Origin: a virus
Length of the DNA stretch: 43,950 bases
IMG/VR virus record: IMGVR_UViG_3300042010_000092
Coordinates: 1 to 43,950 of that record
Reading direction: 5' to 3' (one strand)
Made by a program: the position numbers and the translations under genes. Each line of letters begins with the position of its first letter. Within the stretch, counting starts at the first letter, position 1. A model generated the notes under the pieces. The model made no database searches. It saw nothing but the letters and a program-made list of their open reading frames with translations, and was not told the DNA's origin. Of the stretch, positions 22,694 through 30,688 are shown one piece after another.

Positions 22694-23098
22694 ATGAATA
22701 CTCAACACCATGAAGTCAGCGTAAAGATCATTAACAGCTATCAGTCGATGGAAGTGATCAACGCATTTTACGGAATGTTCAATTGCAAGCCAGTTGACCT
22801 CCGCATCATGCACTTGTTTCACCCAGATACTTGCAGCCGTGAAGTGCAGATCTATTGCGGCGACACGCTGATCAAGAATCACGTATTCGATATCCAGGGT
22901 ACTCCTGCTGTCGCTATGTTGATTCGTAAGCAAGTTGCAGAAGAACGCAACTACCTGTCGCGGATGGTGTTGCGTGATGTCTATAACTTCCTCCAGCAAA
23001 ACGCTATCGATTACCATCGAGAGCTGTTGGAAAAGGTAACTGCTGATTACCGAGAAGTTGATGACGAACTCATCATCATGATCAAGAACATTTCGTAA
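22694..23098 (+). CDS. Soluble unknown protein, 134 residues
   Basis: N-terminal alpha/beta part and a long charged C-terminal helix (about 78-130). TTAGGGA upstream. No family recognised. Confidence 0.7.
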   Translation: MNTQHHEVSVKIINSYQSMEVINAFYGMFNCKPVDLRIMHLFHPDTCSREVQIYCGDTLIKNHVFDIQGTPAVAMLIRKQVAEERNYLSRMVLRDVYNFLQQNAIDYHRELLEKVTADYREVDDELIIMIKNIS

Positions 23099-23106
23099 GG
23101 ATACAC

Positions 23107-23289
23107 ATGGACGCTAAGTTGATGCAACAAATCCGTGACAACATGCCACCGTTCCGGCATCATGACACCATCGAAGATCCACCTAATCCACCACGTGGGC
23201 CTACGGTGGTAATCCGTTTAGACGGACCAGCTTTGAACATCTATGGCGATGATGTCAACCACAAGCCATTCCCAGATATCGGGAACTAA
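23107..23289 (+). CDS. 60-residue Pro-rich protein
   Basis: Central Pro-rich stretch (EDPPNPPRGPT) and acidic end. AAGGA 6 bases upstream, 8 bases after the previous stop. Ends just before a hairpin. Function unknown. Confidence 0.65.
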   Translation: MDAKLMQQIRDNMPPFRHHDTIEDPPNPPRGPTVVIRLDGPALNIYGDDVNHKPFPDIGN

Positions 23290-23297
23290 CGGCATAA

Positions 23298-23317
23298 AGC
23301 TACCCTTCGGGGTAGCT
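23298..23317 (+). terminator. TTCG hairpin
   Basis: AGCTACCC, TTCG loop, GGGTAGCT: 8 bp. CATA lies upstream at 23293 but no TATG downstream and no T-run. The ribosome site of the next gene follows after 8 bases. Confidence 0.6.
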
Positions 23318-23338
23318 CAAACTTTAAGGATTAAGAAC

Positions 23339-23740
23339 GTGATTCCACAAGTAACGTTGCTCACTGAATGCATGAGCGAAATCGTCGAATACCAAACAGG
23401 CTTGAAAGAAGTTATCAAGTCTGTTCTGAAACATCCTGCCGATCAGATCACTTCTCAGTATCAAGCTGAGACTGGCGGTGGCTTTCATGCCGCTCTGACC
23501 AAAGTGATCCATGCCCAGGAAGATGCTCGCCTGCAACTGGAACGTTTCGGCTATGTCGTTTCTTACCTGGCTGATGAAGCACGTCAAGGTACCAAAGGTG
23601 AATGGCGAGAAATCGTTAAAGCCCAAAGTAACTACCGTACCAGCGTGGATGCAATTCGCAGTCTGCGTCAAACATTCGGTACTGGCTTGCGGGAAGCGAA
23701 GTTTGTTGTAGAAGCTTACGCTGACGGCCTGTTCGAATAA
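23339..23740 (+). CDS. Soluble helical protein, GTG start
   Basis: 133 residues. GTG 23339 has AAGGA (23326-23330) 8 bases upstream, the best start; in-frame ATGs further up (from 23243) lie in the previous gene or before the hairpin. A long helical protein, probably coiled coil (IVEYQTGLKEVIKSVL, then SNYRTSVDAIRSLRQ). No family recognised. Confidence 0.7.
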   Translation: MIPQVTLLTECMSEIVEYQTGLKEVIKSVLKHPADQITSQYQAETGGGFHAALTKVIHAQEDARLQLERFGYVVSYLADEARQGTKGEWREIVKAQSNYRTSVDAIRSLRQTFGTGLREAKFVVEAYADGLFE

Positions 23741-23762
23741 TCCCTGCGTTAAGGATAACATC

Positions 23763-24113
23763 ATGGCTGCGAAAAATGCAAAGCACTCGCTTAAACCAGA
23801 CTACATGCATCTGGATAAAGATGGTGAGTTGTTCTATTATTTTACTGATGGAATGACTGAAGGCGAAGATGCCCCTCTCTTTGCTTGGGTGGACGCAGTT
23901 GCCCGTGATCGTGACAACATTCACTCAGAAGAAAATAGCTTAGCTATTAAAGTGGATCTTCCTACTGTTACGGATGAAATGATCGAGTGGTTTGCTGGTA
24001 GCCCAATTGATGGTCGTTTCCAAGTAGCCATCGATTGCAAAGATCGTCTGGAAGTGTTGCGTAAACAGTTGGCTGATGCCCTGGCAAAGTTCGATAAAGT
24101 CGACTATGTCTGA
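23763..24113 (+). CDS. Acidic soluble protein, 116 residues
   Basis: Acidic with a helical C-terminus (DRLEVLRKQLADALAKF). AAGGA upstream. Last plus-strand gene before the convergent terminator. Function unknown. Confidence 0.7.
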   Translation: MAAKNAKHSLKPDYMHLDKDGELFYYFTDGMTEGEDAPLFAWVDAVARDRDNIHSEENSLAIKVDLPTVTDEMIEWFAGSPIDGRFQVAIDCKDRLEVLRKQLADALAKFDKVDYV

Positions 24114-24122
24114 TTAAGACAA

Positions 24123-24169
24123 CATAATGGCTACCCTTCGGGGTAGCCGCTATGCCTTATTTTTTTTTT
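24123..24169 (+). terminator. Convergent-site terminator with T-run
   Basis: CATA (24123), GGCTACCC, TTCG loop, GGGTAGCC (24141-24148), TATG (24151-24154), then a 10-base T-run (24160-24169). It separates convergent plus and minus genes and is the only CATA/TATG hairpin besides 37687 that carries a T-run. Confidence 0.85.
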
Positions 24170-24173
24170 GTTT

Positions 24174-24557
24174 CTATTCGGCAGTCATAGCCCGAATAAC
24201 AAGTTCACATGTGTCAAGATCATAATAGACCTTTTCATACGTGCCAACATCCAGTGCTACAAAGTTACCGACACTGTAAGGTGCAGGCTTTTCCAACACA
24301 TCTAACACAATACGCTTAGTATAGAACAGATCTTTCAGCAAGAGTTCTGTACGCAGCGTAAGCTCAGAGTTTTCAATACAGGCGTTATCCCACTCAGTTC
24401 CTTTTAGAATGCTGTGAGCGAGCTTACCGGCAGCTTTAAATACTGTTGGGAGGTTCTGTGAGGCTACATATACAACAACCTTTGCACCAACCCCTACCGC
24501 AGCACGATGTCGAACATGGTTACACATGTCTTCTATCAAGTAATCAATTTGTTTCAT
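24174..24557 (-). CDS. Unknown protein downstream of helicase
   Basis: 127 residues from the ATG at 24557, which has CGGAG 7 bases upstream on the minus strand; a longer frame to 24629 crosses the hairpin and lacks a ribosome site. N-terminal hydrophobic beta-type segment (AVGVGAKVVVYVAS) and beta-rich C-terminus. It follows the helicase but is separated from it by a hairpin. Function unknown. Confidence 0.65.
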   Translation of the reverse strand: MKQIDYLIEDMCNHVRHRAAVGVGAKVVVYVASQNLPTVFKAAGKLAHSILKGTEWDNACIENSELTLRTELLLKDLFYTKRIVLDVLEKPAPYSVGNFVALDVGTYEKVYYDLDTCELVIRAMTAE

Positions 24558-24584
24558 TTGGTACTCCGGGAGCAGGGTAGCGGA

Positions 24585-24607
24585 ATAAATTCTCCCCGGA
24601 GGGAGAA
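24585..24607 (-). terminator. Hairpin after the helicase gene
   Basis: On the minus strand TTCTCCC (24601-24607), TCCG loop, GGGAGAA (24590-24596), then TTTATTCC. Same style of stem and loop as the plus-strand hairpins. It may reduce read-through from helicase to the small gene. Confidence 0.65.
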
Positions 24608-24635
24608 CCATTCCTGCAACCACCACCAAGGTTCG

Positions 24636-26168
24636 TTAAATAGACCAGGCTTCATCACCAGCTTGACCAGACATGCCTGGCAACTGACGTAGACTGTAAT
24701 CTACTTCTTTGTCGATGTCCCACGGGATTGTACCCACAGGTGCAAATGGAAGTACACAGTATTGGTCAGCTTCAGCTGTAACTGTGTTCCGGTGTTTACC
24801 ACGTTGAATAGTGAAGTACGATTTGCCAGCTACTTTCACGATGTGGAAGATCAATTCCAAGTCTGGTTCTTGACCCAGACGACGGCAACCATCGTAATAA
24901 CCACGGTTCGCTACAATCTTCACGAAGTCTTCAGTGTTCTCACGCATAAGTTGCAATGCATCAGAAGACAACTGATGAGGTGAGAAGAATGTAATACCAC
25001 GAGGAGTCGTGTAGTTACGCATACGACGGAACAACAGTCGAATGTCATCACCAGCTACCTTAGCATCCAAACCAGTCTTAGGCAGCATGTTAAGATAGTC
25101 AACGCAGAGATATTGAATCTCATAACCCTGAGCCTGCAAACTATCCAGCCAGTTAGTGAAACCAGCAATGGTAAAGTCGGTAGGATCAAAACGAGTAATC
25201 AACACCTTGAAGCCAGATTCCTGCAACCGAGCAGAAATGTATTGTGTAGCCAATACCGGATCGATCAGAGTTTCATCGACAGCTTCACCTGTCTCGTTCT
25301 CCATCAGGTACTTATAAAGGATCAGCAAGTTGTCAGACAGTTCGTTCTCAAGCGTTACGAACAATGCCAATGGCTTCTTGTTCTTATCACGCATGAACGG
25401 TTTGTTGAATAAACAAATGTGAGAGAACAGAGTCAAAGCCAAACCTGTTTTAAAGTTGTGCTGCAGACCACCCCCTAAAATGAACTCACCACGACGGAGT
25501 GCACCAAGCTTACCTAGCATTCGGTTGAAACCTTTCCAACCAGTTTTGAATGCACCTTCAATCGACATTGTTTCTTTAACAGCTTCGAAGTACTTAGCAA
25601 CCAGTTCTGGATCGTCGAAGTCGACAGTACCGATTTCTGCTGGATGTCGAGCATCAGCACGTGCTTGTACATACGGGTCCAACTTAGACTGCATCTCGCG
25701 GATCAGACTAATGCTATTAGTAGAACCAACAGCGTTAAACAAAAGCTTGTGTGAATATTCCTTCATGATCTGAGAGATCTTCGTATCATTCAAGTGAGCG
25801 CGCAATACGTTACGCTTCTCATTGATACGCTGCATGATCGAAAGACCATCAGGGAATACTTCGTTAACCGCAGCCGCAACTGCTTCAAATAGGTATGATT
25901 CTTCTCGAGCACAAACTTGGACGTTCTGTAGAACTTCCATGAGACTCGGGAACTCTGTCGGTGTCTTACAGTTGAGATCAACTACCAAACGACGAAGTTC
26001 TAAAAAGGTTTGACGTCCATGGTCGCTATCGATCGTAGTTTCTTTAACTTGGATCGTATCGATTACGTCAGAAATCAGCTCGGTCGATGCCGATGCAGGG
26101 GAGTCTTCGCGATGCTCTAGACAGAGCAAAGTGATGCAACTAACCAATAGTTGTTTATGCGATGACAT
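24636..26168 (-). CDS. DnaB-type replicative helicase
   Basis: 510 residues. An N-terminal helical part (1-200) precedes a RecA-like ATPase: Walker A GGGLQHNFKTG (232-242, K240/T241), VTLENE with the catalytic Glu at 274, Walker B YLCVDYLN (353-360), a SPHQLS sensor (396-401) and Arg-rich QRGKHR (455-460). This is the order of SF4 DnaB-like helicases, which unwind DNA ahead of the phage polymerase. The Walker A lacks the usual GxGK-T spacing, replacing it with an HNFKT variant. The only ribosome-like site (AGGA) is rather far from ATG 26168. Confidence 0.8.
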   Translation of the reverse strand: MSSHKQLLVSCITLLCLEHREDSPASASTELISDVIDTIQVKETTIDSDHGRQTFLELRRLVVDLNCKTPTEFPSLMEVLQNVQVCAREESYLFEAVAAAVNEVFPDGLSIMQRINEKRNVLRAHLNDTKISQIMKEYSHKLLFNAVGSTNSISLIREMQSKLDPYVQARADARHPAEIGTVDFDDPELVAKYFEAVKETMSIEGAFKTGWKGFNRMLGKLGALRRGEFILGGGLQHNFKTGLALTLFSHICLFNKPFMRDKNKKPLALFVTLENELSDNLLILYKYLMENETGEAVDETLIDPVLATQYISARLQESGFKVLITRFDPTDFTIAGFTNWLDSLQAQGYEIQYLCVDYLNMLPKTGLDAKVAGDDIRLLFRRMRNYTTPRGITFFSPHQLSSDALQLMRENTEDFVKIVANRGYYDGCRRLGQEPDLELIFHIVKVAGKSYFTIQRGKHRNTVTAEADQYCVLPFAPVGTIPWDIDKEVDYSLRQLPGMSGQAGDEAWSI

Positions 26169-26295
26169 TTTAGCAGTATTCCTGAATGTGAATGTTTCTA
26201 ATAATGAGCCATGTATTATTAACTAGATGGGTAGTTTATTACATATCCCTATGTATAAGGCTATGAAACGTCAACATTCAACGGGGTGCCCTCCA
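26169..26295. promoter_or_regulatory. Divergent intergenic region
   Basis: Between the helicase (minus) and the plus-strand gene at 26296. It holds an inverted repeat TAATAAT (26199) / ATTATTA (26215) with a 9-base loop and AT-rich sequence, so promoters for both directions are expected. No TATATTAC core is visible on either strand. Confidence 0.4.
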
Positions 26296-26841
26296 ATGGT
26301 CAAACTGTTAGTACTACCCGCCGACTTGCTGGAACATTTCCGTAATGATGGCGTACAGCTAACCAAATTGCTTGATATTAACTATATGTCAAGCGTTGCG
26401 TCTGTCAGCGACCTCGCTGCTATCCATGACGCGATCAACAAATTCCCATTCAAGTTTTGTTCTGCTACAAAAGTTGAATTAGCAGACAGTCCTGTAACGG
26501 GACTCATGCAACTAGCCAGTGGCGTAGGTGTTACGAACCCTAAGATGCAAGATCTACACAATCGTGTGGAAGGACGTATTACCAACAACGCACTAACCAA
26601 AGCGCTGCATCCTAGCCTTGAATGCTATGAATACAGCCTTTATCCTGTAGATGAGAATCTTTGGGTTGCTGTGCAAAAGAGTTTGCACACGGGTAATGGC
26701 GATCCTGCTCGACTCTCCATCAAGGCCAATCGTGCATTATTTGATGATATGATCGGCGAACTGATGCGAACTCGCACATTCGAGAGTGTCGCTTCGACAA
26801 ATCTGTTCACTTATTATTTAGAGGCATTGCAGGCAAAGTAA
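26296..26841 (+). CDS. Unknown protein upstream of capsid gene
   Basis: 181 residues from ATG 26296, which has GGGG about 9 bases upstream. In-frame ATGs at 26227 and 26263 lack ribosome sites, so the start is uncertain. A soluble helical protein (LLVLPADLLEHF; MIGELMRTRTFE). Position directly before the major capsid gene suggests a head-assembly or late role, but nothing in the sequence proves it. Confidence 0.65.
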   Translation: MVKLLVLPADLLEHFRNDGVQLTKLLDINYMSSVASVSDLAAIHDAINKFPFKFCSATKVELADSPVTGLMQLASGVGVTNPKMQDLHNRVEGRITNNALTKALHPSLECYEYSLYPVDENLWVAVQKSLHTGNGDPARLSIKANRALFDDMIGELMRTRTFESVASTNLFTYYLEALQAK

Positions 26842-26898
26842 CTGCATCCCTGAATTTTGTAACACCACCAAAAACTCATCCCTTCGAAGGAATAGATC

Positions 26899-29124
26899 AT
26901 GAATCTCGATTCACTGTTTAAACATAATGCGCAGAAGCAATACACTCGCTTCTCGATGGAAGATTTCCTCGGCGCACTGGAAGCTGAACAAAACTACGGC
27001 GACTCCGTCCTGGCTAAAGGTAAAGGCCTGGTAGAATTCATCAGCCAAGAAAACTTCGGTGACATCACTGAAGCCGGTCGTACCACTGCTGGCCAGATGT
27101 ACACCGACCTGGGCGCGACAATGAAGAAGTTCGGTTTCGAACACTTTGAAGTCAAAACCGGTAAAGCCTACATCACCGAAAACCAACAGCGCGCTGCTAC
27201 CGTTGCTGCTATCGCTTGCGCTGACCCAGAAGCTTATAAGAAAGCTCTGCGTGCAGTATCCAAGGAAGTAGTTTCGAACGAAGACCACGTTCACAACGTA
27301 CGTCACGAGTTCAACGGTCCTGCTGGTTCCCTGCAAGTATTCCAAGACCACCTGGGTCTGGAAAACTACAACGAAAAATCTCAGCGTGACTTCCGCGTCG
27401 TAACTGTTGGTTACAACCTCGAAGCTTCCCGTCAGGATGAGTTCGCTGAACGTCTGTACCCTACTACCGTTATCAACCCAGTTGAAGGTGGTGTTGTTCA
27501 GGTTCTTCCTTACATCGCTGTAATGAAAGACGTTTACCACGCTGTTAGCGGCCAGAAGCTGGCTAACGAAGAAGTGAACATGGTAGAAGCTTACCGTGAT
27601 CCGTCGATCCTGGACGACAACTGCACCGACCTGATCCCTGCAGTCGATCCAGATGGCACCAACCTGAAGTTCTTCACTGATCCTGCTGTTGTTCCGCACC
27701 ACACAGTGACCAACGAACAGAACATGACCATCACTACTGGCCCACTGAAGCCAAACGTGAAGATCGACCTGATGGGTAACTCGAACGCCAACCTGCTGAT
27801 CAACAAAGGCATGCTGGACATTTCGGATACCATCGATCCAAGTGGCCGTCTGAAAGCGCTGTACGTCAAGTTCGACGGTAAGGTTATCCGCTTCGTTGTT
27901 GACCGTCTGCCTACCGCTGTATTCCAGCCTGGTCTGATCGGCGACACCCGCCTTGCTAAACTGGACTTCATCACTGAAGACCTGGTTGTTGGCGAAGACA
28001 CCAAAGCCATCGACGGTACCATCTCTGCCAACGTGCAAGAGCTGATCAACCGTAAGTGGACTGCTCGTATCAGCGTATCGTTCAACGGTTCGGTTTCGAC
28101 CTCCCGTGGTGATGCTCGTTACGGCGCAACCGGTATTGAAATCGACCGTATCGTCGACGAAGACCGTAAGCTGATCTCGATCGAAACTGGTGATGGTGCA
28201 GCTCTGGTTGCAGCTATCGGCGATCTGGAAGTAGTCGGCTACGACCTGGACCTCAAGTTCACCAACACTAACCGCCGTCAGCGTGGTCACCTGTTGCAAA
28301 CTCGTGCTATCCAGTTCCGTCACCCAATCCCAATGCACGCTCCGGTAACTCTGCCAATGTCCACCATGGACGAGCAAGGCCCAGGCGACGTTGTGAAGGC
28401 ACTGACTGTCAACACCAACATCCGTAACAGCAACAACGCTGTTAAACGTCTGTTGAACTACCTGGCACAACTGAAAGAAGTTGTTGGTAATGGTTACGAC
28501 CGTCCGAAGTTCGGCGCTGTTGAAGGTGCTCTGAGCATCATGATGCGTCCTACCTACCGTGAAGGTTCGCTGCACCTGCCTGACCACATCGATACCCTGA
28601 AGTCTCAGGATCGCTGGCAGGACGTGTGCTCGACCATCCTGAACTTTGCTAAAGGTATTCTGTTCCCGGCTTACCGTGAATCGAACATCGAAGCAGCTTT
28701 CCGTGTGATCTCGGGCAACCAAGACGAGAAGCCAATGTTCATCTTCGCTACCGACAAAGAAATCGGTAACTACCTGATGACTCAAGGCGACGACCGCACT
28801 CTGGGCGCAATCCTCGAGTACGACCTGGTAACTACCAACAACGAACTGTTCGATGGTAAACTGGTAATCGTCCCTACTCGTAAGAACCCAACCGAAAACG
28901 ACATCCTGTCCTTCGGTCAGTTCTTCTACGTATCGACCGTGATCGCTGACCTGCCTATCACTCGTGGTGGCCAGCAAGTGACTCGTGAGATCGCAGCTGT
29001 TCCGTTCAACCTGCACGTTAACAACATCCCATTCGCAATCAACCTGACCATCACTGGTCTGGAAGAAGTGATGGGCAAATCGCAGTGGAACAAACCACTG
29101 ATCGATGCTGTTAAGGCTCCTTGA
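26899..29124 (+). CDS. Major capsid protein, phiKZ type
   Basis: 741 residues, close to the length of phiKZ gp120, with the same style: helical N-terminal 150 residues rich in A, E and K, then a long beta-rich HK97-type body. Codon use is the most uniform in the window, as expected for the most abundant protein. In phiKZ the prohead protease removes about 160 N-terminal residues after an S/A/G-x-E motif; here GLE at 153-155 is the best-placed candidate. GAAGGAA upstream. The TGA stop is followed by 28 open in-frame codons (see next entry). Confidence 0.85.
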   Translation: MNLDSLFKHNAQKQYTRFSMEDFLGALEAEQNYGDSVLAKGKGLVEFISQENFGDITEAGRTTAGQMYTDLGATMKKFGFEHFEVKTGKAYITENQQRAATVAAIACADPEAYKKALRAVSKEVVSNEDHVHNVRHEFNGPAGSLQVFQDHLGLENYNEKSQRDFRVVTVGYNLEASRQDEFAERLYPTTVINPVEGGVVQVLPYIAVMKDVYHAVSGQKLANEEVNMVEAYRDPSILDDNCTDLIPAVDPDGTNLKFFTDPAVVPHHTVTNEQNMTITTGPLKPNVKIDLMGNSNANLLINKGMLDISDTIDPSGRLKALYVKFDGKVIRFVVDRLPTAVFQPGLIGDTRLAKLDFITEDLVVGEDTKAIDGTISANVQELINRKWTARISVSFNGSVSTSRGDARYGATGIEIDRIVDEDRKLISIETGDGAALVAAIGDLEVVGYDLDLKFTNTNRRQRGHLLQTRAIQFRHPIPMHAPVTLPMSTMDEQGPGDVVKALTVNTNIRNSNNAVKRLLNYLAQLKEVVGNGYDRPKFGAVEGALSIMMRPTYREGSLHLPDHIDTLKSQDRWQDVCSTILNFAKGILFPAYRESNIEAAFRVISGNQDEKPMFIFATDKEIGNYLMTQGDDRTLGAILEYDLVTTNNELFDGKLVIVPTRKNPTENDILSFGQFFYVSTVIADLPITRGGQQVTREIAAVPFNLHVNNIPFAINLTITGLEEVMGKSQWNKPLIDAVKAP

Positions 29125-29211
29125 AGGAATCCGGGAATAGTCCGTCGATATGAAGACGGTACAATCCGGTACTTTGAAGACGGTACTACCCAACGGTACC
29201 TAGAAGCTTAA
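29125..29211 (+). other. In-frame extension beyond capsid stop
   Basis: After the capsid TGA the same frame stays open for 28 codons to TAA at 29209. The encoded peptide has a tandem repeat (RYEDGTIRYFEDGTTQRY), and the DNA repeats GAAGACGGTAC twice. There is no start codon for it as a separate gene in this frame. It could be a read-through extension, a remnant of a longer capsid tail, or chance. Confidence 0.35.
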
Positions 29212-29213
29212 AT

Positions 29214-29243
29214 CATACTGCCTACCTTCGGGTAGGCTTTATG
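29214..29243 (+). terminator. TTCG hairpin with CATA/TATG flanks
   Basis: CATA (29214), GCCTACC (29220-29226), TTCG, GGTAGGC (29231-29237), TTTATG to 29243. It ends the capsid transcript; the TATG may start transcription of the gene at 29313. No T-run. Confidence 0.7.
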
Positions 29244-29312
29244 CTGTGTTATCCTGTAGCGAACGATATGTAAATCGGTGCTTGGGGAAGTTCTCGCTTT
29301 TAAGGAATTAAC

Positions 29313-29948
29313 ATGTTTGAAATATTAATTGGTTCGGCAGCAGTGCAAGTACCACCTAAACCAGAATTAGTATTGGTACCTAGTACAGAGTTCATTACGG
29401 GTACCGCACTTACTACACTGGTTGGTTTGAATTCACAACCCTCACCAGGTACATTAATGGCATGGGGTGATACGACGCCTTGGGTAATCTTGCGTGATAC
29501 ACAAGTAGGTAAAGTGTTTGCTATTCCGCAGAAACCGCTGCGGTATGCTACTGCGTTTAACTCATTGGTTAACTGTGGTGCCCATTATGGGAAGAACGTA
29601 ATCATCCAAGGAGCTACATGGCAAGTACATTCGTTTTCAGGTTTGAGTGACACAACCAGCGAATGGGCTTTGTACATGCACGGCATCGCACAGATGGGCG
29701 CAATCCAACCGGGCAAGAAAAGATTCGCAAGCTACACCTTCGATGAATTAGGAATTGGTGATACGAACACAACTAACCAAGGTGTTAACGTATACATCCG
29801 AGAAGAATATAACCAATACCAGTATTACACTCGTGGTAATAAGAACAACCTGACATCGCTGTACAACCAAAACAAAGATAACTTCTTCAATAGCAATGGG
29901 TGGAGACCTATCTTAGAATTGGTTTCAGGAACACAACCATGGGTTTAA
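29313..29948 (+). CDS. Possible virion surface protein
   Basis: 211 residues. N-terminal hydrophobic/Pro-rich segment, beta-rich body, an Asn/Tyr/Gln-rich stretch (about 160-190) and a C-terminal GWRPILELV. Similar W-R-P-x-L-E endings occur in phage tail and surface proteins, as far as I recall. AAGGAA upstream. Between the capsid gene and a hairpin, so probably its own transcript. A decoration or fibre-like role is inferred. Confidence 0.55.
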   Translation: MFEILIGSAAVQVPPKPELVLVPSTEFITGTALTTLVGLNSQPSPGTLMAWGDTTPWVILRDTQVGKVFAIPQKPLRYATAFNSLVNCGAHYGKNVIIQGATWQVHSFSGLSDTTSEWALYMHGIAQMGAIQPGKKRFASYTFDELGIGDTNTTNQGVNVYIREEYNQYQYYTRGNKNNLTSLYNQNKDNFFNSNGWRPILELVSGTQPWV

Positions 29949-29951
29949 GAT

Positions 29952-29983
29952 ATAAAGACCTCCCCTTAGAGGGAGGCTTTATG
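29952..29983 (+). terminator. Hairpin with right-side TATG
   Basis: ATAAAG + bulged A + CCTCCC, 6-base loop, GGGAGG + CTTTAT, then G, giving TATG at 29980. About 12 paired bases. CATA is absent on the left. Precedes the promoter at 30012. Confidence 0.65.
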
Positions 29984-29989
29984 TCGCTT

Positions 29990-30024
29990 GGACTATAAAA
30001 AATCTCAGATCTATATTACTACAT
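29990..30024 (+). promoter_or_regulatory. Second-type TATATTAC promoter
   Basis: ACTATAAAAAATCTCAGATC then TATATTAC (30012-30019) and TACATTG. Shares ATAAAA(AA)TCTCA with the site at 33491 and AGATCTAYATTACTACA with 19500. Drives the operon from 30063. Confidence 0.65.
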
Positions 30025-30062
30025 TGCAGCTATAACACAAAGACCAATCCGAGGTAATTGCC

Positions 30063-30683
30063 ATGGACTATTTTGATAGGTTTAACAGCGTACTCAAAAA
30101 CGACTTCCATGGTGATTTCTCAGCCATGGTTCATGCACCATACCACTTCGACAACTATCAAGGTGCGGGGCTACCAGACCGCATTAAAGAAGTTGATCGT
30201 CGTAAGTCAAAGGAGAATGGATATATAACAACACCTGATGTCCAACTATCGGCTGAGCCAGTAGTGGAACCTGTTGCAGAAGAACCACAGCTGGAAGAGC
30301 AAACTGATATTGATTTCAAGGTTATCGACCTGGATGAAGAACTGGATAAAAGGAGAAAAAATACTGAAGCGGATAATCCTGTACAACCTGAACCAGTTGA
30401 AATTGTTCCACTTAAGTTGACACCCAACCAGGCGCCTAAAAAGCCGCCAAGGGGGTTAGCTAGTCCATCGGAAGCGGGTACGTCTGCCAAAAAGCAAGGC
30501 ACCGCCAAACCCGGTAATCGAAAACAACGAAGAGCCGTCGAAGCCACCAAACGTAAAGGTGGAAAAGCGGCAAACAAGAATCCTCGGAAAGACAGTAACC
30601 GAGACAGTGGTAGTACACAAGAAGCCAGTACACCGGAGAAAGTAAATCTCCGTGACCTAGGTTTCGGGTTCAGGTTGGAATAG
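30063..30683 (+). CDS. Disordered acidic-then-basic protein
   Basis: 206 residues. After a 45-residue folded-looking start, residues 60-115 are acidic with many E, P and V, and residues 125-185 are very basic (K, R, P, G, S), ending in a short LRDLGFGFRLE. Such charge-polar disordered proteins often bind nucleic acid or act as assembly linkers. CGAGG upstream. Under the 30012 promoter with the next two genes. No family recognised. Confidence 0.65.
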   Translation: MDYFDRFNSVLKNDFHGDFSAMVHAPYHFDNYQGAGLPDRIKEVDRRKSKENGYITTPDVQLSAEPVVEPVAEEPQLEEQTDIDFKVIDLDEELDKRRKNTEADNPVQPEPVEIVPLKLTPNQAPKKPPRGLASPSEAGTSAKKQGTAKPGNRKQRRAVEATKRKGGKAANKNPRKDSNRDSGSTQEASTPEKVNLRDLGFGFRLE

Positions 30684-30688
30684 CTTTT

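Noticed and set aside
26911-29193. A 760-codon open frame antisense to the capsid gene
   Set aside because: It mirrors the strongly biased codons of the capsid gene, shows odd composition, has no ribosome site and no neighbours in an operon. The same holds for the long antisense frame at 33662-35575.
29150-29203. Separate 16-codon gene after the capsid stop
   Set aside because: An ATG frame exists (to TAG), but it is very short and lacks a placed ribosome site; the in-frame extension is more informative.
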